Shown: positions 12,659-24,552 of the stretch, piece after piece
Numbering within the stretch: position 1 is the first letter of the stretch
Layout: the number at the start of each line of letters is the position of its first letter
From: Prunus persica
Lineage: Eukaryota; Streptophyta; Magnoliopsida; Rosales; Rosaceae
DNA length: 64,000 bases
Direction: 5' to 3'
Assembly: GCF_000346465.2 (NCBI RefSeq)
Contig: NC_034016.1
Coordinates: forward strand, 14,028,969 to 14,092,968
Translations under genes and position numbers: made by a program
Notes under the pieces: model-generated
What the model was told of the DNA's origin: nothing
What the model saw: only the letters and a program-made list of their open reading frames with translations
The model's database searches: none

Positions 12659-14029
12659 TCAACGATACGCGTCGAAACTCTGTTTTTGTCTAGTAGTAAC
12701 TGGTGTCGGCCACCATGGGATCACAAATGGGAAGACAGCTCTCCTACGGTGATTCTGAATTGTACCATAATCAAGCGGAGTGTTCAAATAACGCGTTATC
12801 CATCCTCCACCGTTAATGTCGAACATGACAACGTGTCCAATAAAATCTACATACAAGATATCATCATCATTTGGGTCGAAAGCAAGCAACATTATCTCGT
12901 CATGCCAGCAGCCCTGATCTCTCCATTTCCTGATCACTGGATTTTGTAAAAACATCCCGTTCAGGGAAATTCTGCGTACTAAAATCCAATTGCTATCGTT
13001 ATCGACCTGATCATCTTTCAACTCCCAAACACTCAGCCAATCCATGACTCCATCTTCATTATTTCCGCTGAACTGGCACATTCGCAGACGCTCTCCTCCT
13101 CCTCCAACTCTACACACGCTTAGGAGATCAAATGTTGCAGTGACAGGGACCTGATCATCTTCAGGATTATCAATGAAACGACAATTATATTTTTTATCAA
13201 CATTATCGTTTGAGTAGGGATCCAAACCAATAACAGAGCCAGAACTACTGCTCATCCAGTACAACATTCCATTGTAAGCAACGCCTTCATGTCTTACATC
13301 CAGATAGAAGCTTCTTGGGCATAACACAATTGTTTCTGTCCATTTACCAGTCTCAGAAGAGAAAATCTCTGCTTTGAAATAGACAGAACCCCCTGGAGAT
13401 TCAGGAATTATACGCACAACCCTGTACCTATACTCAGTATTAAGCTGGAATGATGCTTTACTAGTACTAGTTTCTTCTTTTCTTTGGTCAGCATCTTCCT
13501 TGCATTCCTTATAGTAGGGATCACAGATGAATCCAACACCTACTTCCTCGTGGCATTGAGGAGGAGAAGGAAGAGCTTCCCACTGCTTGGTGTATGCATT
13601 GCAAAGGTAGTAATCACGTTGAAAACACATGGTTGCACAACATAAAACTAAGTCGTTATATGTTCCTACCACCATTGGTTCACCCTCTTCGGTCTTGACA
13701 GGCCCTTGAAAACAAGGGAGGCATCTCAAAGAGAACTTGAGTTTTTCGGGCGCTGGAGGCTGCTTGGACATGGAAAAGAACTTGCTTGTGCACTTTGGAT
13801 TGGTGAAGAATTCTCTTCTGTGCTCTGGATTTGTGAAGATTAGTCTAGGACGTGGAATGGGCTTTTGGTTATCATTTTGTTGACGTAGAAATCGGCCAAC
13901 AAAATAAGGATCATAAACGAGACTATACCAACGTTTCGACACACACGTGCATTGAACTGCATATTCACGGGGGAGTCGACAAAGGATTTCAACCAATACG
14001 AAATCTGGGAGATCATCAAGATTGAACAT
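12659..14029 (-). CDS. F-box protein with C-terminal F-box-associated region
   Basis: A single-exon frame of 456 aa. The frame is open further upstream to 14110, but that end begins with TTG; the first ATG is at 14029 and gives the typical F-box opening MFNLDDLPDFVLVEILCRLP. The F-box covers about residues 3-48 (ILCRLP, CVSKRWYSLVYDPYF). The rest has the WD-, GxLYW- and LDP-type motifs of plant F-box-associated domains (for example GMLYWMSSSSGSVIGLDP), expected to form a propeller-like substrate-binding part. Such proteins recruit targets to SCF ubiquitin ligases through SKP1. The target is unknown. It lies between TNL1 and TNL2 on the same strand and shows no sequence link to them. Confidence 0.85.
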   Translation of the reverse strand: MFNLDDLPDFVLVEILCRLPREYAVQCTCVSKRWYSLVYDPYFVGRFLRQQNDNQKPIPRPRLIFTNPEHRREFFTNPKCTSKFFSMSKQPPAPEKLKFSLRCLPCFQGPVKTEEGEPMVVGTYNDLVLCCATMCFQRDYYLCNAYTKQWEALPSPPQCHEEVGVGFICDPYYKECKEDADQRKEETSTSKASFQLNTEYRYRVVRIIPESPGGSVYFKAEIFSSETGKWTETIVLCPRSFYLDVRHEGVAYNGMLYWMSSSSGSVIGLDPYSNDNVDKKYNCRFIDNPEDDQVPVTATFDLLSVCRVGGGGERLRMCQFSGNNEDGVMDWLSVWELKDDQVDNDSNWILVRRISLNGMFLQNPVIRKWRDQGCWHDEIMLLAFDPNDDDILYVDFIGHVVMFDINGGGWITRYLNTPLDYGTIQNHRRRAVFPFVIPWWPTPVTTRQKQSFDAYR

Positions 14030-14290
14030 GGTGGTGGGTTTTGATATATAAGTTTCAATGGCGATGTTTTTTTTTAAATCTTTGTAAGTGGGACTCGCAG
14101 AGTGGTCCAAGAGATTGAGATATATTGTGTTGAAGCTTCGTTTTCTGTTGATAGAAGTAGTATCACCAGGTCTCGTGGTGAAATCAAGACGGACGGATTG
14201 ATGGGCAGATCGATTGCAGCGAGATTTTGGGAGTTGGGAAGTGCGTATGTCTTGAGCGTTTTGGAGATTTTGGGGTAAAGCTACAGAATC

Positions 14291-14298
14291 TTTATATA
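14291..14298 (-). promoter_or_regulatory. Candidate TATA box of the F-box gene
   Basis: TATATAAA read on the minus strand, about 260 nt upstream of the ATG at 14029, would leave a leader of roughly 230 nt. This is a plausible but untested core promoter. Confidence 0.35.
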
Positions 14299-14390
14299 GT
14301 GTATGTACTTACGAATCCCAATACAAGTGAAATAAGATATCCCAACCCAATACAAAAAGAAATAGGAAAGGAATACAAAAAGAAAGGAAA

Positions 14391-15997
14391 ATTTGCATAA
14401 ATGGCATATGAACTTTTAGGTTTGTGCGTTAATATCACTTGAATTTTTTATTTTTATTTTTAACCACTTAAATTTTATAGAGTGTTGCAATCTACTACCT
14501 ATGCCTAACTCCGTTAAAGCTTCCGTTAAATTTAAAGGCATTTTTGTCAATTCATTCTAACTAAAAATAATTATAAAAATAAAAAAGTTAACCTGATTAC
14601 ACAGCAGCTTCCAAAAAAAAAAAAAAAAAAAAAACCTAATTACATTCATCGGGGCAACCATGAATGAGCATGCTGTGGCTATGGCTATGCACCTAAATTA
14701 AAATTAAAGCTTAAAATTAAATCTAATATAAATGGTATATATCACAGGTGGTCTAAATGATGGATGAGTTTCTGATTTTTTTTTTTTCCTAGAGTTTGTA
14801 TGAAAAGATAAAAATCAGTTTTGAATCTTTAGAATTGGCGTTGGAGAAGGGTAGGGCTAGGGAAGGTGTAGTGCATTAGTTTAATTTTTATTTATTTCTA
14901 AATTAATGTTTTTTATAATTATTTTTAGTCATAGTAAGTAGGGGTGGGCACGGTCCGGATTGGTTCGGTTTTACTCTCAAACCACAGCTGAACCAATAAG
15001 AAAATAACGGTCCGGTTTGGTTCGGATTAGCCTAAAATCATAATGGAAACCGAACCAATCCAAACCACTTGTAATCGGTTTGGTTCGGATTGGTTCGGCC
15101 GGTTTGTGCCTAACACAAAACCATGCATTTTTCAACCTGCTCTTACATTATAATGCTAACATTTTGTCATTATATCATTCCATTCCATTCCATCAAAGGC
15201 TAATACAACATCATTCCATTTATTCAAAGGTTGTCCAATGTCTAGCATACATCTAAGTTCACAATTTCCATCAAAACAAACATATACAAAATTTGCATTA
15301 ACCAAGTAGCATTAAATTTACTCATTGCATTCATCACAATACAAACAAATGAAAAGCTTTTATCACAGAGAGGTAAATACTTTTATCACAGAGGTGGAGT
15401 TTGAATGCGTATGAAATTATGAAATGGACCCATTAATTAAGATAGATAGAGTAAGAAGAGCCACACAACACAAAGAGCAAACACACATAGTAGAGATAGA
15501 AAGAGAGGGAAATACAAGCACACACAAATAACTGGGATATGCAAATTAGAAGATCAAAACGTGCACCAACATTCAGATACGCGGACTCACAAAACGCACA
15601 CAAACCTTGCCACATGTGAACTAAATTAAATAAATAATAAATTGATTTATAATCGGTCCGGTTCGGTTTAGGACAGTTTTTAAAACTCTCAAACCACAGC
15701 TGAACCAAACCAAACCGGTTCGGTTCGGTTTTTCAAAATGTTGACTTTTTCTTTGGTCAAAACCAAACCAAATCAATCCAATATAATCGGTTCGGCCGGA
15801 TTGACCGGATCGGCCGGATTGATGCCCACCCCTAATAGTAAGTTGATAGAATGACCATTAAACTTATCGGAAATTTTAACAGAGGTAGACATAGGTGGTG
15901 GTTTGCAACACTTAACAAACTTTAGGTGGCTAAAAATAAAAATTCAAAGTTTAGGTGGTATTAACGCACAAGCCCAAAAATTCAGATGGTATTTGAA
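14391..15997. mobile_element. Inverted-repeat DNA element (MULE-like), interrupted by a hAT element
   Basis: The ends are inverted copies of about 150-170 bp. The left arm (about 14391-14570) and the reverse complement of the right arm (about 15843-15997) share TTGTGCGTTAATA, TTTTTATTTTTA, GTGTTGCAA and ACCTATG-type blocks. Long terminal inverted repeats without coding sequence suggest a non-autonomous Mutator-like element. No clear target duplication was found. The right boundary abuts the duplicated spacer segment that is uninterrupted at 12168. Confidence 0.6.
14939..15834. mobile_element. Non-autonomous hAT element with 8-bp target duplication
   Basis: The element begins TAGGGGTGGGCA and ends TGCCCACCCCTA, perfect 12-bp inverted ends. 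It is flanked on both sides by the 8-bp direct repeat ATAGTAAG (14931-14938 and 15835-15842). An 8-bp duplication and these ends are typical of the hAT superfamily. The subterminal parts are rich in GGTTCGG/CCGAACC-type repeats in opposite orientation. No transposase is seen, so it would depend on an enzyme supplied in trans. It sits inside the older element at 14391-15997. Confidence 0.9.
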
Positions 15998-16310
15998 CAA
16001 TAAGTTACTTGAAAGCACAGGATAGCAATTTCATTTCCAATATATATATAGTCTTAACAAAGTTTTAAAAGGCGAGACTTAGGGGTGCCTTGAGGCGCAA
16101 GTCGGGGCAGGCGGTAATTAAGAATCGCCTATAGCTCTTATACTCTCATGAAATTTTAGTTATCACTTCTATTAATGGAAGAACGTATATATGTTTAACC
16201 ATCCTATTTCTTTCTGTGCTTACTGTAATTAGTTGTTAATCTTAGATACTGTTTACATTTCAACTGTTAGAATATGTTGAAATGTTAGCATAGATACCTT
16301 GTGCAAGAGA
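15998..16310 (+). repeat. Copy B of the duplicated spacer segment, with an insertion
   Basis: Matches 12168-12370 in the same orientation, but about 16040-16135 is extra. The extra part contains GGCGAGACTTAGGGGTGCC, a GC-rich block foreign to its AT-rich surroundings. Confidence 0.75.
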
Positions 16311-17202
16311 CTCAATTTTCATTGTTGTAGAAAACAACACACTATTTGCTCAAGGTCTAAAGGACCCTTTTGGTGAGAATTGACACTCTTCCCATTCAAA
16401 TATGGGACTTTTACTTCCAGTTGTGATGCTCAAGAACTTTTAAATGTAGTCCAAGAAAGAAAACAAGAACCCAATTACAGTAACTAATTAACAGACTAAA
16501 CAAATAATACAGCTCCACAACTTAAGGCCATCCAAAGTCAAACAGCAATGCATCTAAAGGCAGCAAAATCAGCAAAGTCAAAATCTGCTGCACATCAGAT
16601 TAGCCACACAAAATGTGTGCAAGGGGAAAACAACCAATAGGGTTGCAATTTAACAGAAGCGCAAACCAAAGTAAGGATAGCCAAAGCACCATAAATAAAT
16701 CACCCAAACCAAGCAGCAAGAAGCAAAGACTGAGGAAAAAAAGCTGAGCAGCAGCCCAGAAAAGCAAGAAGGACAGTGCAAGCCACCCAAAATGGCAGCA
16801 CAAGAAGATACTGTGATCACAGACTGAAGGAGATTCAACTCCCAAAGAATTGCAAGATTAGCAAGATAAGGCTTGAAGCAGTAAATGATGCAAATATTAG
16901 TTGGGAAATATAAATTAATACTCCCTACTGTGCAGCATCTACCAGTACCAGTTGAATCAACTAATAACCTGCTGCTGATGATCACTCTCTACTCCTACAA
17001 TCTCATTTGGAAAAAGAGCAAGAATGCACAAAACCAACACCAAAATTAATGAATATGAATTCTAGAAGGCTGGTGCAAGCACACGAGTTCAGCTTCAACA
17101 AGTTAACAAATTTCTAATGCATAAGACTAACAAAATTGCCTTCCGACATATCAAGTATACCTCATATCAACGCACAATCCAAAAGTCACAAGAAATCAAT
17201 TT
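16311..17202. other. Spacer downstream of TNL2, nothing recognised
   Basis: Repetitive-looking AT-rich DNA. Open frames on the minus strand at 16600-16985 are hydrophobic and Leu/Cys-rich but match no family known to me. They are probably chance or remains of a transposon. Confidence 0.3.
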
Positions 17203-20200
17203 CTAATCCAACTCTTCATCATCTTCACAGCTCAAGTAGTCATCTTCGAAGTCTTCATCATCTTCCACCGGAGAACCAATATCTTCACCAATAATTTCTC
17301 TTTTACTAGTACCTTCATGGATCAATCCCTCCATAGATGTTGAGACGTTTTCATACTCTGGCATTACAAGGTGTGCCCGAAGCTTTTAACACACAGAGAA
17401 CTGTTGAAAGGAAGTTAAAAACTAACTCGACATTTAAAAGGAGGTTTCGGATACGCAGACTCATCAAACTCCATCTCGCAGAATGGAATGTAGTACAGCC
17501 ACACATGATCTGACTCTAATATTGTTGAACCAAAATCAGACCTAATTAAGTGAATGCGCTTTTCATTGACGAAAAATTCGACTATCAAGTAAGGAGATCC
17601 ATTATTATTTATATAGCAAGGATAAGGTGCATCTTGTGTTTTCTTAACAGCAGCATAGAGAGCCAATCCTCTATTTTGCCATTTGAAATTTTCAGGGATT
17701 TCCATATAAAATTCACAATATCTTTCAACCTCCTCCAGATCCTTGTGACAGATGAACCTCTTTGGAACTTCATTTCCAGGAAATACAACTTGGAATTTAG
17801 ATTGCTGAGAAAATATTAGAAAGAGATAAGAAAAGAGAGCACCCTGATCATTCACTAAAACATTTTTCGGCTTTGCCACACCATGAGCCAGATTGCGACA
17901 CAATCTCTAACAATTAGACAAGTCCATCCAACGAATCATTTGTGACTCTCTTTACATTCCAAAATGTTCGACAATTTCAAAAATCTTTCCAATGATACAC
18001 AATCACATGCATCTAGCCATCCTATTTTCGGTGGAAGTTCTGGAATTTCCACAAGCTTGTTGCAGCCATGCAAGTCAAGTATCCTCAAGCTGACGAATTT
18101 GGTAATGCATATAGGGAAAGTGACAAATTTGCTTCCTCATAGATCAAGTCTGAATAAGGTGGACGCAGAATGAAGAGTCCCAAGGAAATTGATTTCTGAT
18201 AAATTGCCTCCTTTGACATCTAACTCCTCCAGATTTGGAAGCAATAAAGAGCCACAACTGTCAGGTGAAATGTTTATGTTAGCTGGAAGCATCGAAGGAA
18301 CAGATTCTGCACTCTTTGAAACTTCGGAAGTCGACTGATTTGGAAATGCAACAAGTTTTGGGCATCCACGAAGGTAGAAAACCTTTAGTTGTTTCATGTC
18401 ATAAATGCTGCCTGGAAGATTTGTAAGGTTTTCACATCCAAGTAAAAGTAAAGTTTTCAGACCAGTGAGATATCCAATTGATGAAGGCAATTCTTTGATG
18501 GCAGTGTGTGATATATCCATCCATGTTAAAGATTCCATCTTTCCCACAATTTCAGGGAAATTCTCAAGCTTTTGACAGCCACTAAGATAGAAAGATTCAA
18601 GAGATTTCAAGTCAATACTTTTGAGAAGTATCGTAAGTTTACAACATCCTTTAAGACTCAAGCGAATAAGCTTTTTGAGGAATCCAACAGAAGGATCAAC
18701 ATGAACTAAACTTGTACAGCCATCTAGGTTCAAGAACTCTAAATTTGGAATTCCATAGAAGTTTGAGGTTTTTGTTAGGAACTGGCAGGTCTCCAAATTT
18801 ATAGATTTCAGATTTGCAACCTCTACAAAGCAAAAAGGACCAATAAAAGGATCAAACAATAAGCATTGGTGAAACTTAAACCATAATTTTACAAAAATAG
18901 AATCTCTTGAAAAGTACAAACGGTATGAACAAATTTAAGCCATAAATCCCAAATATTAATAAACTCTTGAAAATACCAGGGGATGAAAATAATTTGAATT
19001 ACCTTGAGTCCTTCTCCAAGTTGTGACAAGCGGCTACATGGCATATTAAGTTCAACAAGTTTCCTTGGATTGAAAGTAAATGGAAAAACTTGTAAAGGAC
19101 ATTCAGGCCAATGAAGGAACCTCAACTCATTAGAGAGATAATCCACATGATCACCAGAAAATCGTGCATTAACATTGATGAAAAGTCGAAGGTTTTTTAT
19201 CTTTGAGAAGCTATCATCACTCAAGCATATGTCATCGGGTGTCAGACACTTTGCTATGATGCCTTTAACATTATTTGTTCCCTAGAGAAAGCAATAGTGT
19301 TAACAAACAAAGCTCTTTAGCAAATAAAAATTCAAGTGTAGACACACACACACACACTTACTGTTCCTTCTGTTAAAACACGATGAACATCCTCATGAAA
19401 CCACACTCTGCTACGTTCACCAAGCTCATTTGGTGACTCTTGATGAACTATACCTCTACCCAATTCTTCTAGCAAGTCATGCATCCAAATTTTGTTTTGT
19501 TCAATATATATGAGGGCCTTTTCTACGAGTACTTCAATAGCATGCTTAGGCTTGAGGTCACAACCTTCCAGGATCGATATCACATTGTTCATATCTTTGC
19601 CTTTAAAGAAACATGCTATGTCTAGGAAAACTTCTTTCACCAAATCTTCCAGTGCATCATAGCTTATTTTGAGAGTTTTTTGAATGTCTGAGTGAAGAGC
19701 ACCATCCAATGCATCATGCCACACATCAATGCTTCTACCACATGGATGTGAACCTAAAACCTTGAGAGCTAATGGAAGACCTCCAGCATAGTCCACCACA
19801 AATTCTGCAAGTTCCACATAATCATCATCCAAATTTCTAGTTCTTGTAAAACCATTCCAACTAAAGAAGAGATCAAGAGATTCATGATAATTTAATTTCT
19901 TTGCCTCGTAGATTATACTAACTCTATGACAAGTTAGCAAATGCTCTCTTGTTGTTATGATAATTCTACTGCCCAAACCAAACCAATCGCACCCTCCAAC
20001 TAAGTTGTTTGACTGGTCCAAATGATCCACATCATCAACAATTAAGAGAACCTTTTTACGACTCAACCTTTCCTTTATCACATTGATTCCTTTATCGGCA
20101 CTGGTAACCCTTATTTCCTTTCCCCTTAGAATCTCATAAAGAAGAAGATTTTGTAGGTCGACTAGGCCTCCATATGGTATTGATCTTTCTCTGACATTTT

Positions 20201-21214
20201 CCAGAAAACAACTCCCTTCAAACATATGGGCCAGTGAGTTATAAACAGCTTTAGCAAGAGTTGTCTTTCCTATTCCACCATTCCCCCATATTCCTACCAT
20301 GCGAACATCATTTCCGTCAACATCTAAAACTTTATGAAGATCTTGTACACGAGCCTCTATTCCGACTTGGTATTTTGCCACATTGATGTGGGTATCATTT
20401 AATACTTGTAAGGAAATCTCGTTGACAATGTTCTGAATAAATTCAGTTTCACGGCTGCCAATTTAAGGAAGAAATAACATCTAAATAGAATGAGATTTTG
20501 CTATATATGTTTTAAATAAGGTAAAGAATGTATATGTGACACAAGAAAAGCAATAGAATTTTGCTGGGTTCAAAAAAAGATCACTGGAAGTTCGAAACAA
20601 GCTGGCATTAGTACAATAGCAAGATTGATAATTTGATATGCTCTAGACACTTCTTCTTAATAAAATCTCGGCTTATTGATTAAAAGTTGGATTCAATCCA
20701 TAATTATCATACATTTATGAAGAAAAATAAGTAATGGGGGTTTCTTAATCAACACTGGTAAGAGCTGATTGATAGGCATCTATGCCTAATAATCCATCCA
20801 ATTATAAGTATTTTTTTTCTTGGATGTAATATTATATACCATATTTCATGTTGCAAGTTGGAGAGATTATTTTATGTGGTTTAGATCCTATCCTACACTG
20901 AAATTTGACACTTGATATACTGAAATTTGACACTTGATATGCTAAAAAATAAAATAAAATAAAGAAGGAGAAATTAAGAGAAGCTCAAAAAGCATCAAGA
21001 AGTGCTTGTGATATTTCTTCTCCTCTTGGGAGCTCATCATCGATGAAGGTTCTGATGCCTTTCTGGACCAAATTTTTGTGTAGATGATCTGTGAAGTTGT
21101 AGCGTGTGTCTCACCTCTAAAGCTGAGAAAGACATCATGTGTCCATGAATTGGTGGAAGACGAGGAAGAAGGAGGGGAAGGAGCTCCTAATAATTCAGTG
21201 GTGTTTGAATCCAT
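17203..21214 (-). pseudogene. TNL2: TIR-NB-ARC-LRR pseudogene
   Basis: The four-exon TNL layout is recognisable: TIR 21214 to about 21000, NB-ARC 20454-19362, linker 19281-19003, LRR/C-terminal 18822-17203. Several lesions are visible. One base is missing near 21110, shifting the TIR frame just after FLSFRGE. The TIR exon then stops shortly after SQALLDA, so about two thirds of the domain is gone. One A is missing near 18815, just after the LRR exon acceptor. In-frame stops follow at 18137-18139, 17907-17909 and 17415-17417. The NB-ARC exon itself is open, with GNGGIGKTT, LLIVDDVDHLD, GLPL and MHDLLEELG; it lacks one codon in TTR-EHLL. The acidic C-terminal tail shared with TNL3/TNL4 is still readable to the stop at 17203. 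It cannot make a full TNL; an isolated NB-ARC product cannot be excluded. Confidence 0.9.
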
Positions 21215-22232
21215 TTTGTTGAAAGTTAAACTAAACAGGCTGAGAGGGCTGGAAATGGTACTGATATATAGTCAAAGAGTTTGATCATCGTATATGCGAA
21301 GCAGTTTCCTGCTACCTTGGGTGCAACTTCACAGGCGTTGACATCAATTGAGTTTGATGTTTATCTAAAATAAAATAAGCCAAGGGCCTAGACGTAAACG
21401 ACCTTCCCCGGACTGATCCAAAATCCTTAAAAATTCAAGAAAAGTGGAAATTGATATGGGCCAATTCTTATTGTTTGGACCAAAATTGGGCCAATTCTTT
21501 AGTTATTTGGGCCAAAATTGATACGCATAAATTTGTTTCAGAAAGGTCAACCTTTCAAGTTTTTCTTTACAAAAAAATTTCATTTATAACATGTGTATTA
21601 ATCCGTAATCGGATTAAATTGAGAGTAAATTGGATTATTTTGGTTGAGATTTAGATGAAGCTTACTCCAAATCCGTATACACCTTGAAATGTATATACAC
21701 AATGTTTAAAAAAAGGCTTTTTTTTATTATATATCCGTAAAAGTGTATTTGAGTCTTACTTTATCCCTAAAGCTCGTTTTGTCTCACTTTACTCCCTTTA
21801 TCACATATAGTTATCTCACTTAACCTGGATTCCGGCGAGCCCAATTTTGTTTTTGTTTGTTTGTTAAAAATAGTTTATGGTTTAATGCTTTGTCCTGTTA
21901 AGGGCTTTCAAGCAATAATTAAACTTTTGGTTTATATGTAATTTCTTTAAATCCAAATGTAAGAACCATTCATCCGTTAATAGCTTGCAAAAATATAATT
22001 AAAATGGAAAAACCAAAAACAAATACACTAGTCATAAGTTTATGCATCTACTAAAACTTAATTACATGGAGACAAACTAATGGATCCGTAATGATTTTTG
22101 AATCCAAACAACCTTAGGTATATATAATTACTCATTTTTTATGGCCAGAGAAGTGACGAAAGGTCCTTCAACAAATTAATCGTACATTTATATATATGCA
22201 AGATTAGACTAATCAAACATGTTTACAAGGTG
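21215..22232. other. TNL2 upstream region and shared 3' flank of small gene copy 1
   Basis: The part next to 21214 matches the upstream region of TNL1 (shared GGTACTGAT, GCGAAGCAG and TTTCCTGCTACCTT). From about 21840 on, the sequence matches the 3' flanks of the other small-gene copies (GTTTAATG, TGTCCTGTTAAGG, TCATCCG, AATAGCTTGCAAAA). No separate gene is seen. Confidence 0.5.
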
Positions 22233-22487
22233 TCACCAAGGCACAAAACGTTCCATAAGCAAACGAACTGTGGGCTCTGAAAGCGTAGAGGAATCCAAGT
22301 CCCTCTGAGTCTCAGCCATTCTGCTGCTCTCTTTTCTTGCTTCTTTCAACACTTGCTGTGGTTCTTCAACCTCATCATCACCTTCTCCTTGTTTTCCCTT
22401 TGATGAAAACACCAGTCGCTTCTTAGCCCCTACCTTGTCTTTCAGCTTTGCCAACTCGCTCATCCAAACATCCACCACTGCAGACAT
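22233..22487 (-). CDS. Small charged protein of unknown function, copy 1
   Basis: A complete 84-aa frame from a true ATG at 22487. Family pattern: conserved N-terminus MSAVV-VWMSELAKLKDKVG, a basic patch (AKKR), an acidic run (GEGDDEVEE), a Lys/Arg/Glu/Gln-rich segment likely to be helical, and the conserved end LSE-TVRLLMERFVPW. No signal peptide or membrane segment is seen. I do not recognise the family. This copy differs from the others by D for E at residue 6, PQQ in the acidic region and E for D in the C-terminal LLM(E/D)RF. It lies about 0.8 kb downstream of the LRR-only TNL fragment. Confidence 0.6.
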   Translation of the reverse strand: MSAVVDVWMSELAKLKDKVGAKKRLVFSSKGKQGEGDDEVEEPQQVLKEARKESSRMAETQRDLDSSTLSEPTVRLLMERFVPW

Positions 22488-22581
22488 GCTTGAACTTGAA
22501 AATCTGAAATGTGTATGGTTTTACAATTTCTTGGGTTTAATGGAAGCTAATGGTGAGGATAGAGCCAGCTTTTATGGGGGT

Positions 22582-22588
22582 TTATATA
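22582..22588 (-). promoter_or_regulatory. TATA box of small gene copy 1
   Basis: TATATAA on the minus strand about 95-100 nt upstream of the ATG, at the same position as in the other copies. The adjoining (CT)n tract is almost lost here; a short GA run remains at about 22713-22727. Confidence 0.5.
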
Positions 22589-23274
22589 AGAGAAAGAAAA
22601 ATATAGGGTCTTGCCCTTCACGTGGTTTGGATGAAAAATCAGTGTGTCACAGACAGCCGTTGGTTATAGGCTCGCACACAGGATTTAGTTTTAGGAATAT
22701 TCCTTGGGAAGAGAGAGAGAGAGAGTAGAAGTGGGGTATGAGAATTTTGAGTGAATGAAAAGCTTCCCCGTGGGCACACGGAACTCTCTTCTTTAGACTG
22801 TGGGCGACTTGGCATATTATTCTGATGAAGAATACACGAGTTTTACATCTGAAACTTAACAAAATAGAAAGTCTCATATAATAAATGGTTCTATTCCTAA
22901 TAACATCGAGACCTTTTGTATAAAACCTCACACCTGCTAAACAGATGGTTAAATTAAGGACAATATCGATATTGCTAGTTGTGAGCCAAAAATCCGTGAC
23001 TCTAAAATCTTAACATAGTCATCACTAATATTCCATTGCATCTTAGTTTTTCTTTTGTCTGATTCCAACATTGCAATAAAAATTATTATTATTTTATATA
23101 CTCAGTTAACAGAGCTTCTTGATCTAACATGGCATGAACGAACACGCTCCATCCCTTACATGTAAACCAGGCTGAGGTTGGTGCCACAAGGAGTTCCAAA
23201 ATAATTTACAAAATCTAATAATTTGAAAGTATATTATCCACTGGACTTCCTGGCAGAACTTTTTCTTCTTCTAA

Positions 23275-24552
23275 CTAGTGTTGAATATCGACCCCAAATC
23301 CTCCTCCTTCCTCACTGCCACCGACGAGACGAGACGAAGGAATATCTCCACCATCCTGTGGCACTACCAGGTGGACTCCGCAGCTTTTAAAATACAGTGG
23401 ATCATAATCTCGATAAAAACTAGCTCGACACATAAAAGGCGGCCGCGGCCACGTAGACTGATTTAGCTTTACATACTCATCCATCTTACAAAATGGAACA
23501 TAGAGCAGCCACACGTGAGCTGACTCAAAAATTGTTGAGCCAAATTCAAACATAACACCATAAATTTTTTCTTCATTGACGTGAATAACGGCATAAAAAG
23601 AACCGAATTTAAATGGCGTTTCAAAAGCAACAGAGAGAGCCAATCCTTTCTTTTCCCATCTGAAATCTCGAGGGATTTCGAAGGAAATGTCACAATTCTT
23701 TACGGGCTTCTTCAAATTCTTACGACAGTTGAACCACATTGGAACTTCACTTCCTGGAAATACGACCCCGATTGACAATTGCTTACAAGCGATCAGAAAG
23801 TGATCAGAGAAGTGAGCCGCAATGTCGAGCAGTCTCCAGCAATTAGACAAGTCCATCCTTCTATGCCTCTGTAACTCTTTACCTTCCAAGATGTTTGGCA
23901 ATTTCGGAAATCTTTCTAATGATATGCAACCACTCGCATCTACTGAATGTATGTTTGGTGGAAGATCTGGAATCTCTACAAGCCTCTTGCAGCCAACCAA
24001 GTTCAGTTCTTGCATGTTGACAAATTTGGTAATCCATTCGGGAAGTCTAACAAAATTGGATCCTGAAAGATCAAGTATGCCTAATCTGGACCAACAATCA
24101 AGAGTCCCAAGGAAATCGATTTCGGATAAATTGGCTCCTTCTATGTATAAATGGAAAAGATTGGGAAGCGTTAAAGAACCAGCAATGTCATTTGAGTTGG
24201 TTGGAATCACCTTATTTGGAAATCTCACAAGCTTCTGGCATCCACGAAGATAAACAAATTGAAGATTCTGTAACTCATAAATGCTGCATGGCAGATTTGT
24301 GAAGTTTTTGCAGTTGCTTAACTTTAACGAATAGAGACGAATGAGATATCTGATTGATGAAGGCAATTCTTCGATGGCAGTGCCGGATAGGTTCATCTCT
24401 CCCAATGATTCCATCTTTCCAACAATCTCAGGGAAATTTTTTAGCCTTCCACAATGACTAAGATCTATAGATTCTAGAGATTTTAAGTGAACCCTTCCTG
24501 GAAGTTTCGTAAGTTTACGGCATCCTCTCATACTCAAGCAAATAAGCTTATC
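23275..24552 (-). pseudogene. TNL fragment: LRR plus C-JID only, 5' truncated
   Basis: An open frame equivalent to most of a TNL last exon. It starts inside an early LRR and runs without a break through eight or so LRRs (LKSLESIDLSHCGRL, GTAIEELPSSIRYL, DLSGSNFVRLPEWI) and the C-JID (GVVFPGSEVPMWF, AHVWLLYVPF, CRASF) to a stop at 23275. Homology ends abruptly at about 24552, where a poly-T tract and spacer DNA begin. TIR, NB-ARC and linker are absent. The C-terminus differs from TNL3/TNL4 (Gly-rich end instead of the acidic tail). The first ATG in frame is near 24531, so a short LRR/C-JID protein is possible, but no promoter is apparent. Confidence 0.85.

Noticed and set aside
14029..14110. 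N-terminal extension of the F-box frame
   Set aside because: The extension starts with TTG; the first ATG at 14029 gives the usual F-box protein N-terminus.
16600..16985. Hydrophobic minus-strand frames resembling membrane proteins
   Set aside because: Leu/Cys-rich composition without any recognisable motif, in repeat-like spacer; probably chance.
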